Assembly: GCF_024298865.1 (NCBI RefSeq)
Contig: NZ_CP101163.1
Location: 62,001 to 126,000 of the forward strand
Direction: 5' to 3'
From: Halorarius halobius
Lineage (GTDB): Archaea; Halobacteriota; Halobacteria; Halobacteriales; Haloarculaceae
Length of the DNA: 64,000 bases
Below, piece by piece: positions 8,901 through 16,737 of this stretch. The translations under genes were made by a program, and so were the position numbers. The notes under the pieces are model-generated. The model was not told where the DNA came from. It saw only the letters and a list, made by a program, of their open reading frames with translations, and searched no databases. Each line of letters opens with the position of its first letter. The first letter of the stretch is position 1.

Positions 8901-9110
8901 ATGGGTAGTCTTTCCCGACACCGCGCAGAGCAACGCTTCCGCAAGGCTCTCGACCAGCGACTTCCAGATACGTCGAATCCGACCGGGACGCGTTCCGCCT
9001 ACGAAGAAGCCACCGAGGAACTCCTCGGGATCGCCGTCGACACCAACGAACTCAACAAGGCAGCTTGCCACCTCGTGACGGTTCCCGACGCGATCGACTT
9101 CCCCGACTGA
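8901..9110 (+). CDS. Small hypothetical protein
   Basis: 69 residues, mostly helical with basic N-terminal and acidic C-terminal halves. A GGAGG ribosome-binding site precedes the ATG. First gene after palindrome copy 1 and followed 10 bases later by a zinc-finger gene, so probably first in an operon. Function unknown. Confidence 0.6.
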   Translation: MGSLSRHRAEQRFRKALDQRLPDTSNPTGTRSAYEEATEELLGIAVDTNELNKAACHLVTVPDAIDFPD

Positions 9111-9120
9111 CAGCACACAT

Positions 9121-9612
9121 ATGTCTGAATCCGACCTGACCGACGACCGATGGATCGACGCTCACAGTGTAACCTGCGCCATCTGTGGTGGGCTCGCTGA
9201 CGAACGCGAAACGAAGAACCTCTATGAAGATGACGACACCCACCTCGAGGGCGAGACACACTGGGATTGCTGGGAAACCCACGAATGCCTCGAGGGTGGC
9301 TGGCTGATTCGCGACCCCTCCCCCGACATTGAGGCAGACATCGATCCGCAGTCTGAAACTGTCTCACTTCCCGTCGTCTGCAAAGTCTGCGGGAAGGCCT
9401 ACCGGATGTGCTACGACTTCGCTGCTCTCTACGATCCAGAAGCCGATACCTTTGAAGAACAGATGCAGATCAACGCGCACATCCAAGCCCTCCACAATAC
9501 CGTCAACAGCCTGGTCAACAACGGACAGATCAACCCCCAAGAAGCCCAGTACCTTCGGGACAACATCATCGCGGTCAAGGACCGACTCGAACAGCATCGC
9601 TCACACGAGTAG
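9121..9612 (+). CDS. Zinc-finger protein with two CxxC-type modules
   Basis: 163 residues. An N-terminal module has CAICGG followed by an HWDCWETHEC segment. A second CKVCG module near residue 88 is followed by a MCYDFAALYDPE segment. A C-terminal helix (about 115-160) may mediate dimerisation. Zn binding by the Cys/His clusters is likely; nucleic-acid or protein binding is inference. It lies in a short operon with the 8901 and 9632 genes. Confidence 0.7.
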   Translation: MSESDLTDDRWIDAHSVTCAICGGLADERETKNLYEDDDTHLEGETHWDCWETHECLEGGWLIRDPSPDIEADIDPQSETVSLPVVCKVCGKAYRMCYDFAALYDPEADTFEEQMQINAHIQALHNTVNSLVNNGQINPQEAQYLRDNIIAVKDRLEQHRSHE

Positions 9613-9631
9613 TATAAGCCGTAATTCAGTA

Positions 9632-9853
9632 ATGACGATCGAAACCGCACACGACGCTCCCGAGACTGTCATCGCCCCGGCCGAAGAGATCCACGATTTC
9701 CTCGCGACTCGATTCGGTCGCGAAGACGTCCTCGTCGAAGTTGAGTCATCCGGCGCTGTCCAGACCACAATCAATCAGGACGCTGGGATTGAGTACCCCA
9801 GTGAATGGGACACTCCTCAAAATACCATCCCCTCGCCAACTAAGACCGCCTAA
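9632..9853 (+). CDS. Small hypothetical acidic protein
   Basis: 73 residues from ATG 9632, chosen because longer frames run into the preceding gene. Acidic, with a predicted helix then beta strands and a Pro/Thr-rich tail. No family recognised. It directly precedes the integrase relic and the microprotein island. Confidence 0.5.
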   Translation: MTIETAHDAPETVIAPAEEIHDFLATRFGREDVLVEVESSGAVQTTINQDAGIEYPSEWDTPQNTIPSPTKTA

Positions 9854-9923
9854 TAAGGTGTCATAGAACAGTTGTCACACTATTTCTTCACCTCTCGTTC
9901 ACTCAATACAACGGCCTCCTTGA

Positions 9924-10140
9924 TTGAATCATCGAGTCGGGAACGTCCCGATTCCCGAGAACCAGAAGGAAGACCTTTCGTGGTACAGCATCCGTCACGG
10001 GGTCGCAATGTATTGGGCGAACCACGTTGACCCCACACCACGTGAAAGAACAACTCCGGTACAAAAGCGTCACGACGACGATGAAGTACCTCCACTCAGA
10101 CTCGGACACCCGAGGGAGTGCGGTCGAACAAATCTGGTAA
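9924..10140 (+). pseudogene. Tyrosine integrase C-terminal remnant, frameshifted
   Basis: One frame gives EDLSWYSIRHGVAMYWAN, the box-II region of tyrosine recombinases with the catalytic Arg (IRHG). Near base 10035 the frame shifts by one base and continues as KEQLRYKSVTTTMKYLHSD to a stop at 10140, with the nucleophilic-Tyr region. The second conserved His of the usual LRHKS is Tyr here. The N-terminal half is missing. It is therefore a dead fragment, and marks the left side of the adjacent island as a former integration junction. Confidence 0.8.
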
Positions 10141-10180
10141 TCTTCGCAGTTTTTCTCTATCTCTTTGACACCCGCAAAAC

Positions 10181-10188
10181 TGATATAT
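10181..10188 (+). promoter_or_regulatory. TATA-like box of the microprotein operon
   Basis: TGATATAT, 22-29 bases before ATG 10210. In haloarchaea this spacing puts transcription initiation at or just before the start codon, giving a leaderless mRNA. Confidence 0.5.
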
Positions 10189-10209
10189 CGAGATTTACAG
10201 CTTTGATGT

Positions 10210-10320
10210 ATGAGTGGAGACGATAGAGAGCCAATTAAGCGATATGTAACTTGTTCAAAGCCCGGTTGCGACAATCAAATTGGCCGGGAACACGATTTCT
10301 GCCCCCTACATCGAGAATAA
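10210..10320 (+). CDS. Zinc microprotein 1 of a tandem five-gene array
   Basis: 36 residues. After an acidic start it has C-x4-C-x10-C-x2-H-R with the core IGREHDFC. All five array members share this pattern, so it should fold as one small zinc knuckle. First gene of the array, with a TATA-like box 22-29 bases upstream. Its stop TAA overlaps the next ATG by one base (TAATG). Too short for ordinary gene callers. Function unknown. Confidence 0.85.
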   Translation: MSGDDREPIKRYVTCSKPGCDNQIGREHDFCPLHRE

Positions 10321-10427
10321 TGTCAGATGATGAGAGGCGGATGCTCCAAGGAGTTTGTAGGGAAAATGGCTGTGACAATCGCATTGGTCGGGAACACGAT
10401 TACTGCTTCAAACACCGGGAGGCTTAA
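10320..10427 (+). CDS. Zinc microprotein 2 of a tandem array
   Basis: 35 residues with C-x4-C-x10-C-x2-H and core IGREHDYC. It starts on the last base of gene 1's stop codon. Compared with gene 1, several codons of the conserved core differ only at silent positions (GGC/GGT for Gly, for example), so the protein, not the DNA, has been conserved. Confidence 0.85.
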   Translation: MSDDERRMLQGVCRENGCDNRIGREHDYCFKHREA

Positions 10428-10438
10428 TCTACTCCGCT

Positions 10439-10555
10439 ATGTCTGATGATGAAGATAAACTGAGTATATCGGCTAATGTTAAAGTGTGCCTCGAAGACGA
10501 CTGTGAAGCCAGCATTGGGCGAGAACACAAATTCTGTCCGAAGCACCGAAGGTGA
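10439..10555 (+). CDS. Zinc microprotein 3 of a tandem array
   Basis: 38 residues, starting MSDDE as in genes 2, 4 and 5. C-x4-C-x10-C-x2-H with core IGREHKFC. It lies 11 bases after gene 2 and 2 bases before gene 4. The region between the MSDD start and first Cys varies in length (8-12 residues) among members. Confidence 0.85.
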   Translation: MSDDEDKLSISANVKVCLEDDCEASIGREHKFCPKHRR

Positions 10556-10557
10556 TT

Positions 10558-10671
10558 ATGTCGGACGATGACCCCTTTGAGATAGATCGAAAGCTTAGCT
10601 TGTGTGCTAAGTCGGGATGTGACACTCCCATAGGCCGAGAACACGAATTTTGTCCAAAACACCGAGATTGA
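10558..10671 (+). CDS. Zinc microprotein 4 of a tandem array
   Basis: 37 residues, MSDDD start, C-x4-C-x10-C-x2-H with core IGREHEFC followed by PKHRD. Two bases separate it from gene 5. The upstream bases hold no strong ribosome-binding site, so translation is probably coupled to the preceding gene. Confidence 0.85.
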   Translation: MSDDDPFEIDRKLSLCAKSGCDTPIGREHEFCPKHRD

Positions 10672-10673
10672 GT

Positions 10674-10784
10674 ATGTCTGACGACGAATTTGAAACCGAG
10701 GCATTACAGAAGACCTGTGCTGAATCGGGATGTAAAACCGCAGTAGGGCGAGAACACGACTACTGCTTTGAACACCGTGAATAG
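10674..10784 (+). CDS. Zinc microprotein 5 of a tandem array
   Basis: 36 residues, MSDDE start, C-x4-C-x10-C-x2-H with core VGREHDYC. Ile of the core is Val here; all putative metal ligands are kept. The membrane-protein gene begins 4 bases after its stop, so the array and that gene very likely share one mRNA. Confidence 0.85.
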   Translation: MSDDEFETEALQKTCAESGCKTAVGREHDYCFEHRE

Positions 10785-10788
10785 TTAG

Positions 10789-11358
10789 ATGATTTCCATA
10801 GGATTGGTATATCTCATTTTACTTGGCGCTTTTATATCCGTTCCCGCTGGTCAGATTTTGATCAATCCAGCATCGACTACCGAAGCTCCCTCCTCTGAGG
10901 ATTCAATGTCGGTGGTTGATAGAACAGCATCAGAATCGGTCGCCCTGTTTGCTATCGTATTAGTGGTGATTCAGTTTATACTGGAAGATAACCAGATGGG
11001 CTACTATCAGGAACTTACGATTGGAGTTCTGACTGTCTGTGCTGGTTTCTTGATGCTCACGTTCATTCTAGAACTCTTTAGTGACATTCGAGTAGTCCTA
11101 TTTCATCTACAAATCACAGCTCTCAGATACTCCGGACTGCTTCTGTTTTCTGGACTGTTTTTCCTCCTCCAATCATACCAATTGAATCCGCAAATACAGT
11201 TACTATTCGGTGTGTTCGTTCTCCTTTCGTGGGTCACTTGGATAGTCCACGAGCTGAACTACCTATTCAGAATCCAGCGTAGGGAGTGGGATAACAGAGA
11301 TATAGATAGAGGTGAGTGGTTCCGCAAAGCAATTCGCAAAAAGCTCCCATCCTCGTGA
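10789..11358 (+). CDS. Five-helix membrane protein ending the microprotein operon
   Basis: 189 residues. Hydrophobic segments at about 2-24, 45-63, 78-103, 108-132 and 139-160 suggest five transmembrane helices, with a basic cytoplasmic tail (about 163-189). No domain recognised. A + T content is higher than in neighbouring genes, as in the microprotein array, pointing to acquisition as one unit. Its operon position suggests that it is the partner or target of the zinc microproteins; this is inference. Confidence 0.8.
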   Translation: MISIGLVYLILLGAFISVPAGQILINPASTTEAPSSEDSMSVVDRTASESVALFAIVLVVIQFILEDNQMGYYQELTIGVLTVCAGFLMLTFILELFSDIRVVLFHLQITALRYSGLLLFSGLFFLLQSYQLNPQIQLLFGVFVLLSWVTWIVHELNYLFRIQRREWDNRDIDRGEWFRKAIRKKLPSS

Positions 11359-11513
11359 GATCTGGCTCTGTTGAAATCCTCAGCATATGATATATTCTGA
11401 CCCGGTTGCGGTCAATACAGACAATTAAGTAATCACTTGATGGCGACGGCGAGCGCGAAGACGCGCAGAACCAGATCAATAACCATGATTCGCGTCGGGG
11501 CGCGTCATCCCGG

Positions 11514-12338
11514 TCACCCAACGAGCCCGGATTTGTAGTCGTCGCGGTCGTCGGACAGTTTATCTAACCGGGCTTGCGGGAGGCGCAGCGTGAATTCCGT
11601 ATTCCCAGCTGATTTCTCGTCTATGTCTGAGACGTGGCCTTCGAGCGGCTTGTCCTTGATGACTTTCGTTGTCCCGACGAAATTCGACCCGGTGTAGGTG
11701 AGCCCGCTCTCTTCGACCGTGAGCTCGACCGCTGTCACCCCCGCGGTGTGCGGCGTGCCGCTCGTCCGCCATTCCTCGACCGTTACTTTCGACCCTTTTG
11801 AGATATCCACAAAGTCTTCCATAGTAACGTCGAGCTCAACGCGATCCACGCCCTCCACGTCGTCCAGGTTCGGCGTCTCGTCGGGCGACTCAATAGCGTT
11901 GTACAGCTTCGCAGTGATCTCGTTGATATTGTCCTCGGTGACTTTGTCGCCGATTATATTAGCGAGACTCGGACTTTCCTCTTGGAGTTCTTCAAACTCC
12001 ATCCCGTGCAGTAGTGGGAGAATGACGTTCTCGTCCGCTTTATTGTGCTTCTGCACGAGACCATCGAGCTCCCATTCGGACATCCCCTCGAAATACGACG
12101 GGGAGATGAGGATGACAGCGTGTTCGGATTCCGTGAGGGCGCGGTCAATTGAGGAGCGGATGTTGTCTCCAATCCCGAGTTCGACGCCGTCGTACCATAC
12201 ATCGAGGCCGTACGCGGTGAGTTCGTCGTAGAGCGCGTTTGCTACGGGTTTGGAATCTTCGTGCGAGTAGGAGATCATCGCGTCGTATTCTTCCTCCCGT
12301 TCCTCCGCGGATTCGCCGGTTTCAGGTTCTTCGGTCAT
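11514..12338 (-). CDS. TIR-domain protein
   Basis: 274 residues. Residues 16-140 form a TIR domain: YDAMISYSHED (beta A), DVWYDGVELGIGDNI (BB loop), VILISPSYFEGMSEWELDGL, with E90 at the position of the catalytic Glu of NAD-cleaving TIRs. The C-terminal 120 residues are beta-rich, with repeated acidic strands, perhaps a ligand-sensing or binding domain. Prokaryotic TIRs often act in anti-phage immunity by NAD+ depletion or signal synthesis. A TATA-like ATTTTTAAT lies about 25-30 bases upstream. The membrane-protein gene at 12409 precedes it on the same strand. Confidence 0.85.
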   Translation of the reverse strand: MTEEPETGESAEEREEEYDAMISYSHEDSKPVANALYDELTAYGLDVWYDGVELGIGDNIRSSIDRALTESEHAVILISPSYFEGMSEWELDGLVQKHNKADENVILPLLHGMEFEELQEESPSLANIIGDKVTEDNINEITAKLYNAIESPDETPNLDDVEGVDRVELDVTMEDFVDISKGSKVTVEEWRTSGTPHTAGVTAVELTVEESGLTYTGSNFVGTTKVIKDKPLEGHVSDIDEKSAGNTEFTLRLPQARLDKLSDDRDDYKSGLVG

Positions 12339-12408
12339 TATCTCCCACGTTGCGTGTGATGCATTAAAAATTCACCAACCAGCACACCAGTTTGGTGACG
12401 TCCTGTTG

Positions 12409-12774
12409 TTATGGCCGGTATTCTTTGATGATGTCGGGTGGTTCTTGCCATTGCAGGAACCGGTGGAGTGGGTACGCGAGGAGCGCGCCGAACACCACCA
12501 TTCCGGCGAGCGCCGCGATGAAGACCATCAGGAAGGCGACTAGTGCTTCGAGTGATGGGAGCGTGTACGAGGTGGTGGCAATGCCGTTCACTGTGAGCAT
12601 CCCGGCAAAGAGTACGGCGGCAAAGAGCATTACGCCGATCCCGCGGGTCGTACTCCAGTTGAATGCCTCGTCGCGTATGAAGCGGTTCATGATTGCGTAA
12701 GCCGGCACGATGCTCGCGCTCACTGCAAATGCGCTGATGAGTAAGATGCTCGCCGCGGAGACGACCTCAACCAT
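12409..12774 (-). CDS. Small membrane protein upstream of the TIR gene
   Basis: 121 residues with hydrophobic segments near 5-28, 45-65 and 78-102, so three or four transmembrane helices, and a basic/polar tail. It reads toward the TIR gene with a 70-base gap holding a separate TATA-like element. It could be a membrane effector or anchor paired with the TIR protein; no family recognised. Confidence 0.65.
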   Translation of the reverse strand: MVEVVSAASILLISAFAVSASIVPAYAIMNRFIRDEAFNWSTTRGIGVMLFAAVLFAGMLTVNGIATTSYTLPSLEALVAFLMVFIAALAGMVVFGALLAYPLHRFLQWQEPPDIIKEYRP

Positions 12775-13029
12775 TTACTGAAGGGAGTTCTCAGGGTCAG
12801 ATATTCAATTTTGTTCTGCTAGATGGCTCAAACTCTTTCTCCAAGAAGAGATCAAAATCCCATTACTCACAATTAACTTGCACACCTTACTGAGCAACGT
12901 ATTCAGCCAGTCCACGCTGAAATAACTACTTTGTGAAGAGCCCTCTGAGGCCCTCACCGTCTAACCCCATCATCCCAGCAGTCTCTCGATTAACGCGTCT
13001 TTGTTTGCGGCCACGGACCTGAACCGCTT

Positions 13030-13497
13030 ATGGCAACCCTGCAAGCAACTACCGCATCGAACCATCCAACTGTCGACCCCGACGCTGTCGAGACAATTGA
13101 AGCAATAATCGACGACTACGACTTCTACGGGAGTTTCGATTCCCTGACCATCGGCGTTGTCGAACCCAGCCAGGAGGACACTAACCCGTACCTCGAACTC
13201 TACGGGTACGTTGCCTTCGAGGTCACCAAGCCCATCCTCGACGAAGATGGGACTGTCGTTGATCGGGAAGACCACTGCACTGAGGAGTTCCTCGAACGTC
13301 TCGCGCCCCACCTTGAGGAACAACTCGTCGTGGAGACCGTCGGCTTCGAGAAGTGTCGCTTCCCGCTACTTGCCGGCCAGTGGGTCGCTTGGCCCGATGG
13401 GACTATCACCTATAATTCGTTCGATCACGCTCCCGAGAACCCGTCCGTAGAGTCGGCTACGGAAACTCCCGACGCTCGGTCTGAATCGTCCGCGTAA
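13030..13497 (+). CDS. Hypothetical protein
   Basis: 155 residues, very acidic, alpha/beta, with a Ser/Glu-rich disordered tail after about residue 140. Two Cys (about 79 and 113) are isolated. It begins an operon with the zinc-ribbon gene at 13519. Not recognised. Confidence 0.6.
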   Translation: MATLQATTASNHPTVDPDAVETIEAIIDDYDFYGSFDSLTIGVVEPSQEDTNPYLELYGYVAFEVTKPILDEDGTVVDREDHCTEEFLERLAPHLEEQLVVETVGFEKCRFPLLAGQWVAWPDGTITYNSFDHAPENPSVESATETPDARSESSA

Positions 13498-13518
13498 TCC
13501 CACACCCAGCTCATCATT

Positions 13519-14034
13519 ATGGAATCTACTGATACGGCGTCCGAGAACAACGACACTGACGAGCAAGCAGACCAGGCCGCTGAGCCGACATACATCAGTG
13601 TACAGCCAGCGTGTCCAGTCTGTCAGAACTCCAAGTTCGAATCTACCGAAGAAGGGGTGCCGAACAATTTCGACACCCACTACGTCCACGTCAGATGTGC
13701 GAGATGCAAGACCCAGCTCACCATCGAGTATCGCGCTATCGATGTCTTCTGGCACGGCGGATTCGACGGCCAGCACAGCGCCGTTTCGCAGGACCTCCTC
13801 ACCCCAACCCAGAACGAGTACATCGACGAAGCATCGTATGGGGTACTTCCAGCCAGCGACCTCCTCTCATCCCTCGACTGGCCGCTCACCTGTGACTGCG
13901 GCGAGAAACTCACAGGGAACGAGCTCGTCTCCGATCCGACCGTCCTCCCCGACCACGATGTCGACTACGACGATCCCGACTGCGAGACCATCCTCTTTCG
14001 ATGCGTGAACTGCGAAACCATCGTCACTGTGTAG
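13519..14034 (+). CDS. Double zinc-ribbon protein
   Basis: 171 residues. After a disordered acidic N terminus come CPVC (about 34-37) and CARC (about 63-66), forming one ribbon, then CDCG (about 126-129) and CVNC (about 162-165), forming a second. This is one of a family of CxxC-pair proteins recurring through the window. Role unknown; binding of nucleic acid or another protein is the usual guess. Confidence 0.7.
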   Translation: MESTDTASENNDTDEQADQAAEPTYISVQPACPVCQNSKFESTEEGVPNNFDTHYVHVRCARCKTQLTIEYRAIDVFWHGGFDGQHSAVSQDLLTPTQNEYIDEASYGVLPASDLLSSLDWPLTCDCGEKLTGNELVSDPTVLPDHDVDYDDPDCETILFRCVNCETIVTV

Positions 14035-14106
14035 CGTATCAAACGGCGGCTACAGAAAGTGCAGATAACAACAGCGAATCAAACGAAATGGGGTGACGAG
14101 ATCGGA

Positions 14107-14274
14107 TTAGAGGTCTCGAGTTTGAACGGTCTTCCTGTCGTTCGCTTCTGCACGACGCGCAGCATCGTCAAGGAGTTCAGCGACTTCCTCGTCGAGCACG
14201 TCGAAGAAGTCTGCCGAGACATTCATTCCGTCGAGGTGCTCTCGAATCTTCGATTGGACAATCAGGTCTGCCAT
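14107..14274 (-). CDS. DUF1931 histone-fold protein
   Basis: 55 residues. It begins MADLIVQSKIREHLDG and ends with an AARRAEANDRKTVQTRDL segment, the pattern of haloarchaeal DUF1931 proteins, whose relatives have a histone fold. The helix-loop-helix layout with RKTVQxRDL at the end is like the archaeal histone C-terminal loop and helix. It may bind DNA as a dimer and compact or mark plasmid DNA. It is alone on the minus strand between two plus-strand operons; A+T-rich bases at 14295-14315 could hold its promoter. Confidence 0.85.
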   Translation of the reverse strand: MADLIVQSKIREHLDGMNVSADFFDVLDEEVAELLDDAARRAEANDRKTVQTRDL

Positions 14275-14535
14275 ACGCGTTCCTAATTCTCAGACCCTAA
14301 CTTAATAATTAACGCCTCTATCGCCTGTTTTCTCTCGTCCTATATGCTCCGAGGACTCATCATGCTCGACATCGAGTCTCCCCCGTCTGGTAACTCACAT
14401 ATCTCACCACCATCAGATACCTCAGATACATATGATACAATCTCGGTAGAACCGGCCAAGCCTCCAACGTAACCCCTCAGTAACACTCACCCCTCCTCAC
14501 AGCGCCCGCTCCGCAAACCATTCTCCACTCACCAG

Positions 14536-16002
14536 ATGCCTCCCTCGCTCTCCTACTGGACGGTCCAGCCTGACCGCTGGACGTTCGGCGCACAGAAGCT
14601 CCGCGACTGGGTCGAATCGCAACTCGACGGTCGCGTCCTCAATGCGTGTGCTGGACGGACCCGGCTCACCCACGATGGGCGGATCGTCCGGAACGACATC
14701 AATCCCGATATCGACGCCGACTATCACGTTGACGTCCGCGACCTTCCTGACATCCTCGAGGCTGAATCGTTCGACACGATCGTCCTCGACCCGCCATTCT
14801 CGAAACGACAGAGCACGACCACCTACGACTGCGAGGAGGACACACTACCCACAGTCACCGAACTCGCTCGCGTTGTCGACGCCCTCCTGAAACCCGGTGG
14901 TCGCGTTATCCGGCTCGGTTATACGACGTCGCTTATGCCGCCTGAAGAGGAGTACACGCTCGAAGAAGTCGCCGTCTGGAATACCCTTGGCCGCCAGCAC
15001 GACTGGCTCAGTGTCGTCGCTCAGAAACCCAAAAACGAGATCACGTCGGCACGCCGCCCAATACACGAAACCGACGTAGCACTCCCGAACGCAGAAGCCA
15101 CCGCGTCAGGTGGCGCCGCGACCAGCGGAAATGGGAACACGCCCCTCACCCTCGAGTACATCCGCCTCAGCCCTGAGATTATGCCTCAAGCCGGCGTCGC
15201 CGACTACCTTGCCACCCACCTCTCCGGGCGTGTCCTCAACGTCTCGACGCGTGAACGGTCACTCCCCCACGACGGCCACCTTGTGCGGATGAGCGTTGAC
15301 GAATCCGTCGACGCCGCGTACCACTTCGACGAGCGCGAACTCGCAGCCGAATTCGCTGCCGGCATCTTCAACACCGTCCTCGTGGACCTCCCGAGTGAGG
15401 CGTTCCAGCAGACCACCGATTACGCTGGCCGCACTACTGGCCGGGATACAGCACTCAAACAGGAACTCCATCCACTCATCGCCGCGGGCGGCCAGATAAT
15501 CCAAGTCGGCCACACCGCGACCTGTATGCCGCAGCGCCTCGACTATCGTCGCTCCCACGTCGCCGTCATCGAGCATCCCTGCGTCGAGCAGGACTGGATC
15601 ATCAGTATAGACATGAAACAGAACACGGGACTCGATGTCCACGCGACCGACCGCTCACCCCTGGACATCCACGTGCCCGACTCAGACGCCGAGGCACAGC
15701 ACTCGTGTATTCGGTGTGGCGAGGGCTGGTATCTCCACCCCTCCTGGTACGTCGACTGTCCTACCTGCGGAGCGCGACCCGAGAACTACTGCGTCACCGA
15801 CGACGACACCATCCTTTACCGCCCACACTCCGAGCGCCTTGACTACCTCGAAGAGCACCACAACCGACACGAATGCGATCCCGGCGTCACTTCCAGAGCG
15901 CCATCCACTCTTTCCACCGACCAGGAAGACGACTCCACAACCGCCTCGACAGCCCCAACCGAACAGGAATCCCTCGAACAGTTCGCTTCACAGAAGAACT
16001 AA
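14536..16002 (+). CDS. Tandem SAM methyltransferase with C-terminal zinc ribbon
   Basis: 488 residues in three parts. Domain 1 (1-190) is a class I methyltransferase: motif I VLNACAGRTRL (about 34-44), an acidic DINPDIDADYH, and catalytic-type motif IV DPPFS. Domain 2 (about 205-370) is a copy in which these become VLNVSTRERSL and VDLPSEAF, so it has probably lost catalysis. Domain 3 (about 390-445) is a zinc ribbon: CIRCG, CPTCGARPENYC and RPHSERL, as in phage-type DNA-binding ribbons. DNA or RNA could be the substrate. Confidence 0.8.
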   Translation: MPPSLSYWTVQPDRWTFGAQKLRDWVESQLDGRVLNACAGRTRLTHDGRIVRNDINPDIDADYHVDVRDLPDILEAESFDTIVLDPPFSKRQSTTTYDCEEDTLPTVTELARVVDALLKPGGRVIRLGYTTSLMPPEEEYTLEEVAVWNTLGRQHDWLSVVAQKPKNEITSARRPIHETDVALPNAEATASGGAATSGNGNTPLTLEYIRLSPEIMPQAGVADYLATHLSGRVLNVSTRERSLPHDGHLVRMSVDESVDAAYHFDERELAAEFAAGIFNTVLVDLPSEAFQQTTDYAGRTTGRDTALKQELHPLIAAGGQIIQVGHTATCMPQRLDYRRSHVAVIEHPCVEQDWIISIDMKQNTGLDVHATDRSPLDIHVPDSDAEAQHSCIRCGEGWYLHPSWYVDCPTCGARPENYCVTDDDTILYRPHSERLDYLEEHHNRHECDPGVTSRAPSTLSTDQEDDSTTASTAPTEQESLEQFASQKN

Positions 16003-16029
16003 TCTCTGTCCCCCACCCTTCCCAACACT

Positions 16030-16311
16030 ATGTCCTCTCGCGCTCACTCTACGACAACTCGCCGCCAACACCATCAGCGCGCCTCAGCCCACGCCTGTCC
16101 CGAATGCGGAGCTGATCCGCTCATCATCATCTTCACTGACCCCGCCCCGAACGAGGACGCGACCTACTGGTTCGACTGTCCACACTGCACCTTCGCTTCG
16201 GCGCTTCGTGCGATCCCAACAACTGACGACGAACCCACTCCTCATGCCCCGTTACCACAGGAAAATATCAACGAGTACGTCGCAGCGATCGACGTCGAAC
16301 CACCGTTCTAA
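16030..16311 (+). CDS. Small zinc-ribbon protein
   Basis: 93 residues: a basic His-rich start (1-20), then CPEC (23-26) and CPHC (50-53) forming one zinc ribbon, with an acidic tail ending in VEPPF. It is 27 bases after the methyltransferase gene and in the same direction. Role unknown. Confidence 0.7.
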   Translation: MSSRAHSTTTRRQHHQRASAHACPECGADPLIIIFTDPAPNEDATYWFDCPHCTFASALRAIPTTDDEPTPHAPLPQENINEYVAAIDVEPPF

Positions 16312-16386
16312 CCGCCCCCTCCTCGCTCGGTGTGTTTTTCTCGCTCTTCGAGCCTGAAAGCCCGTCGAACGGGCTGCGTGATCCAT

Positions 16387-16737
16387 ATGACCGAGACAGG
16401 CTCCACCACGTCCCCCGACACCCGCAGCGAGACCTCCTACCAGCTCACTGGGCCCCGTCCAAGCGACGAACCGTACTCCGTCACAGCCATCGCACGCGAC
16501 GACTGGGAGCCGGGTCAGCCTTGTCCCGAGTGTGGGACGTCCCACCTCCACGAGATGCATCTGAACGAGGAATGCGCGATTCATCACGATGGGTCGAGCG
16601 CGTTCAGCGCCGCCCTCAATCGACTCGGCACCGTCGAGTACTGGTGTCCCGAGTGTGAGACCGTCCTCTACCGCCACGCCGCATACGCTCTCTGGCTCGC
16701 CCTCACAAACAACCTCGACCACGACGCCTCAATATGA
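16387..16737 (+). CDS. Zinc-ribbon protein, W.PGQPCP family
   Basis: 116 residues from ATG 16387, preferred over upstream codons because the earlier frame reads through a G+C-rich non-haloarchaeal stretch. Contains WEPGQPCPECG, then LGTVEYWCPECETVLYRHAA. A close paralogue is encoded at 55037 and a more distant one at 23634. Its TGA overlaps the ATG of the PP-loop gene (ATGA), implying coupled translation and possibly a shared pathway. Confidence 0.75.
   Translation: MTETGSTTSPDTRSETSYQLTGPRPSDEPYSVTAIARDDWEPGQPCPECGTSHLHEMHLNEECAIHHDGSSAFSAALNRLGTVEYWCPECETVLYRHAAYALWLALTNNLDHDASI

Noticed and set aside
11360..11400. GGCTCTGTTGAAAT resembling an insertion-sequence end
   Set aside because: No matching inverted end or transposase nearby; a single short match is not enough.
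14344..14472. 42-codon ORF before the methyltransferase gene
   Set aside because: Low-complexity Ser/Pro/Thr peptide without a motif or promoter; not enough to call a gene.
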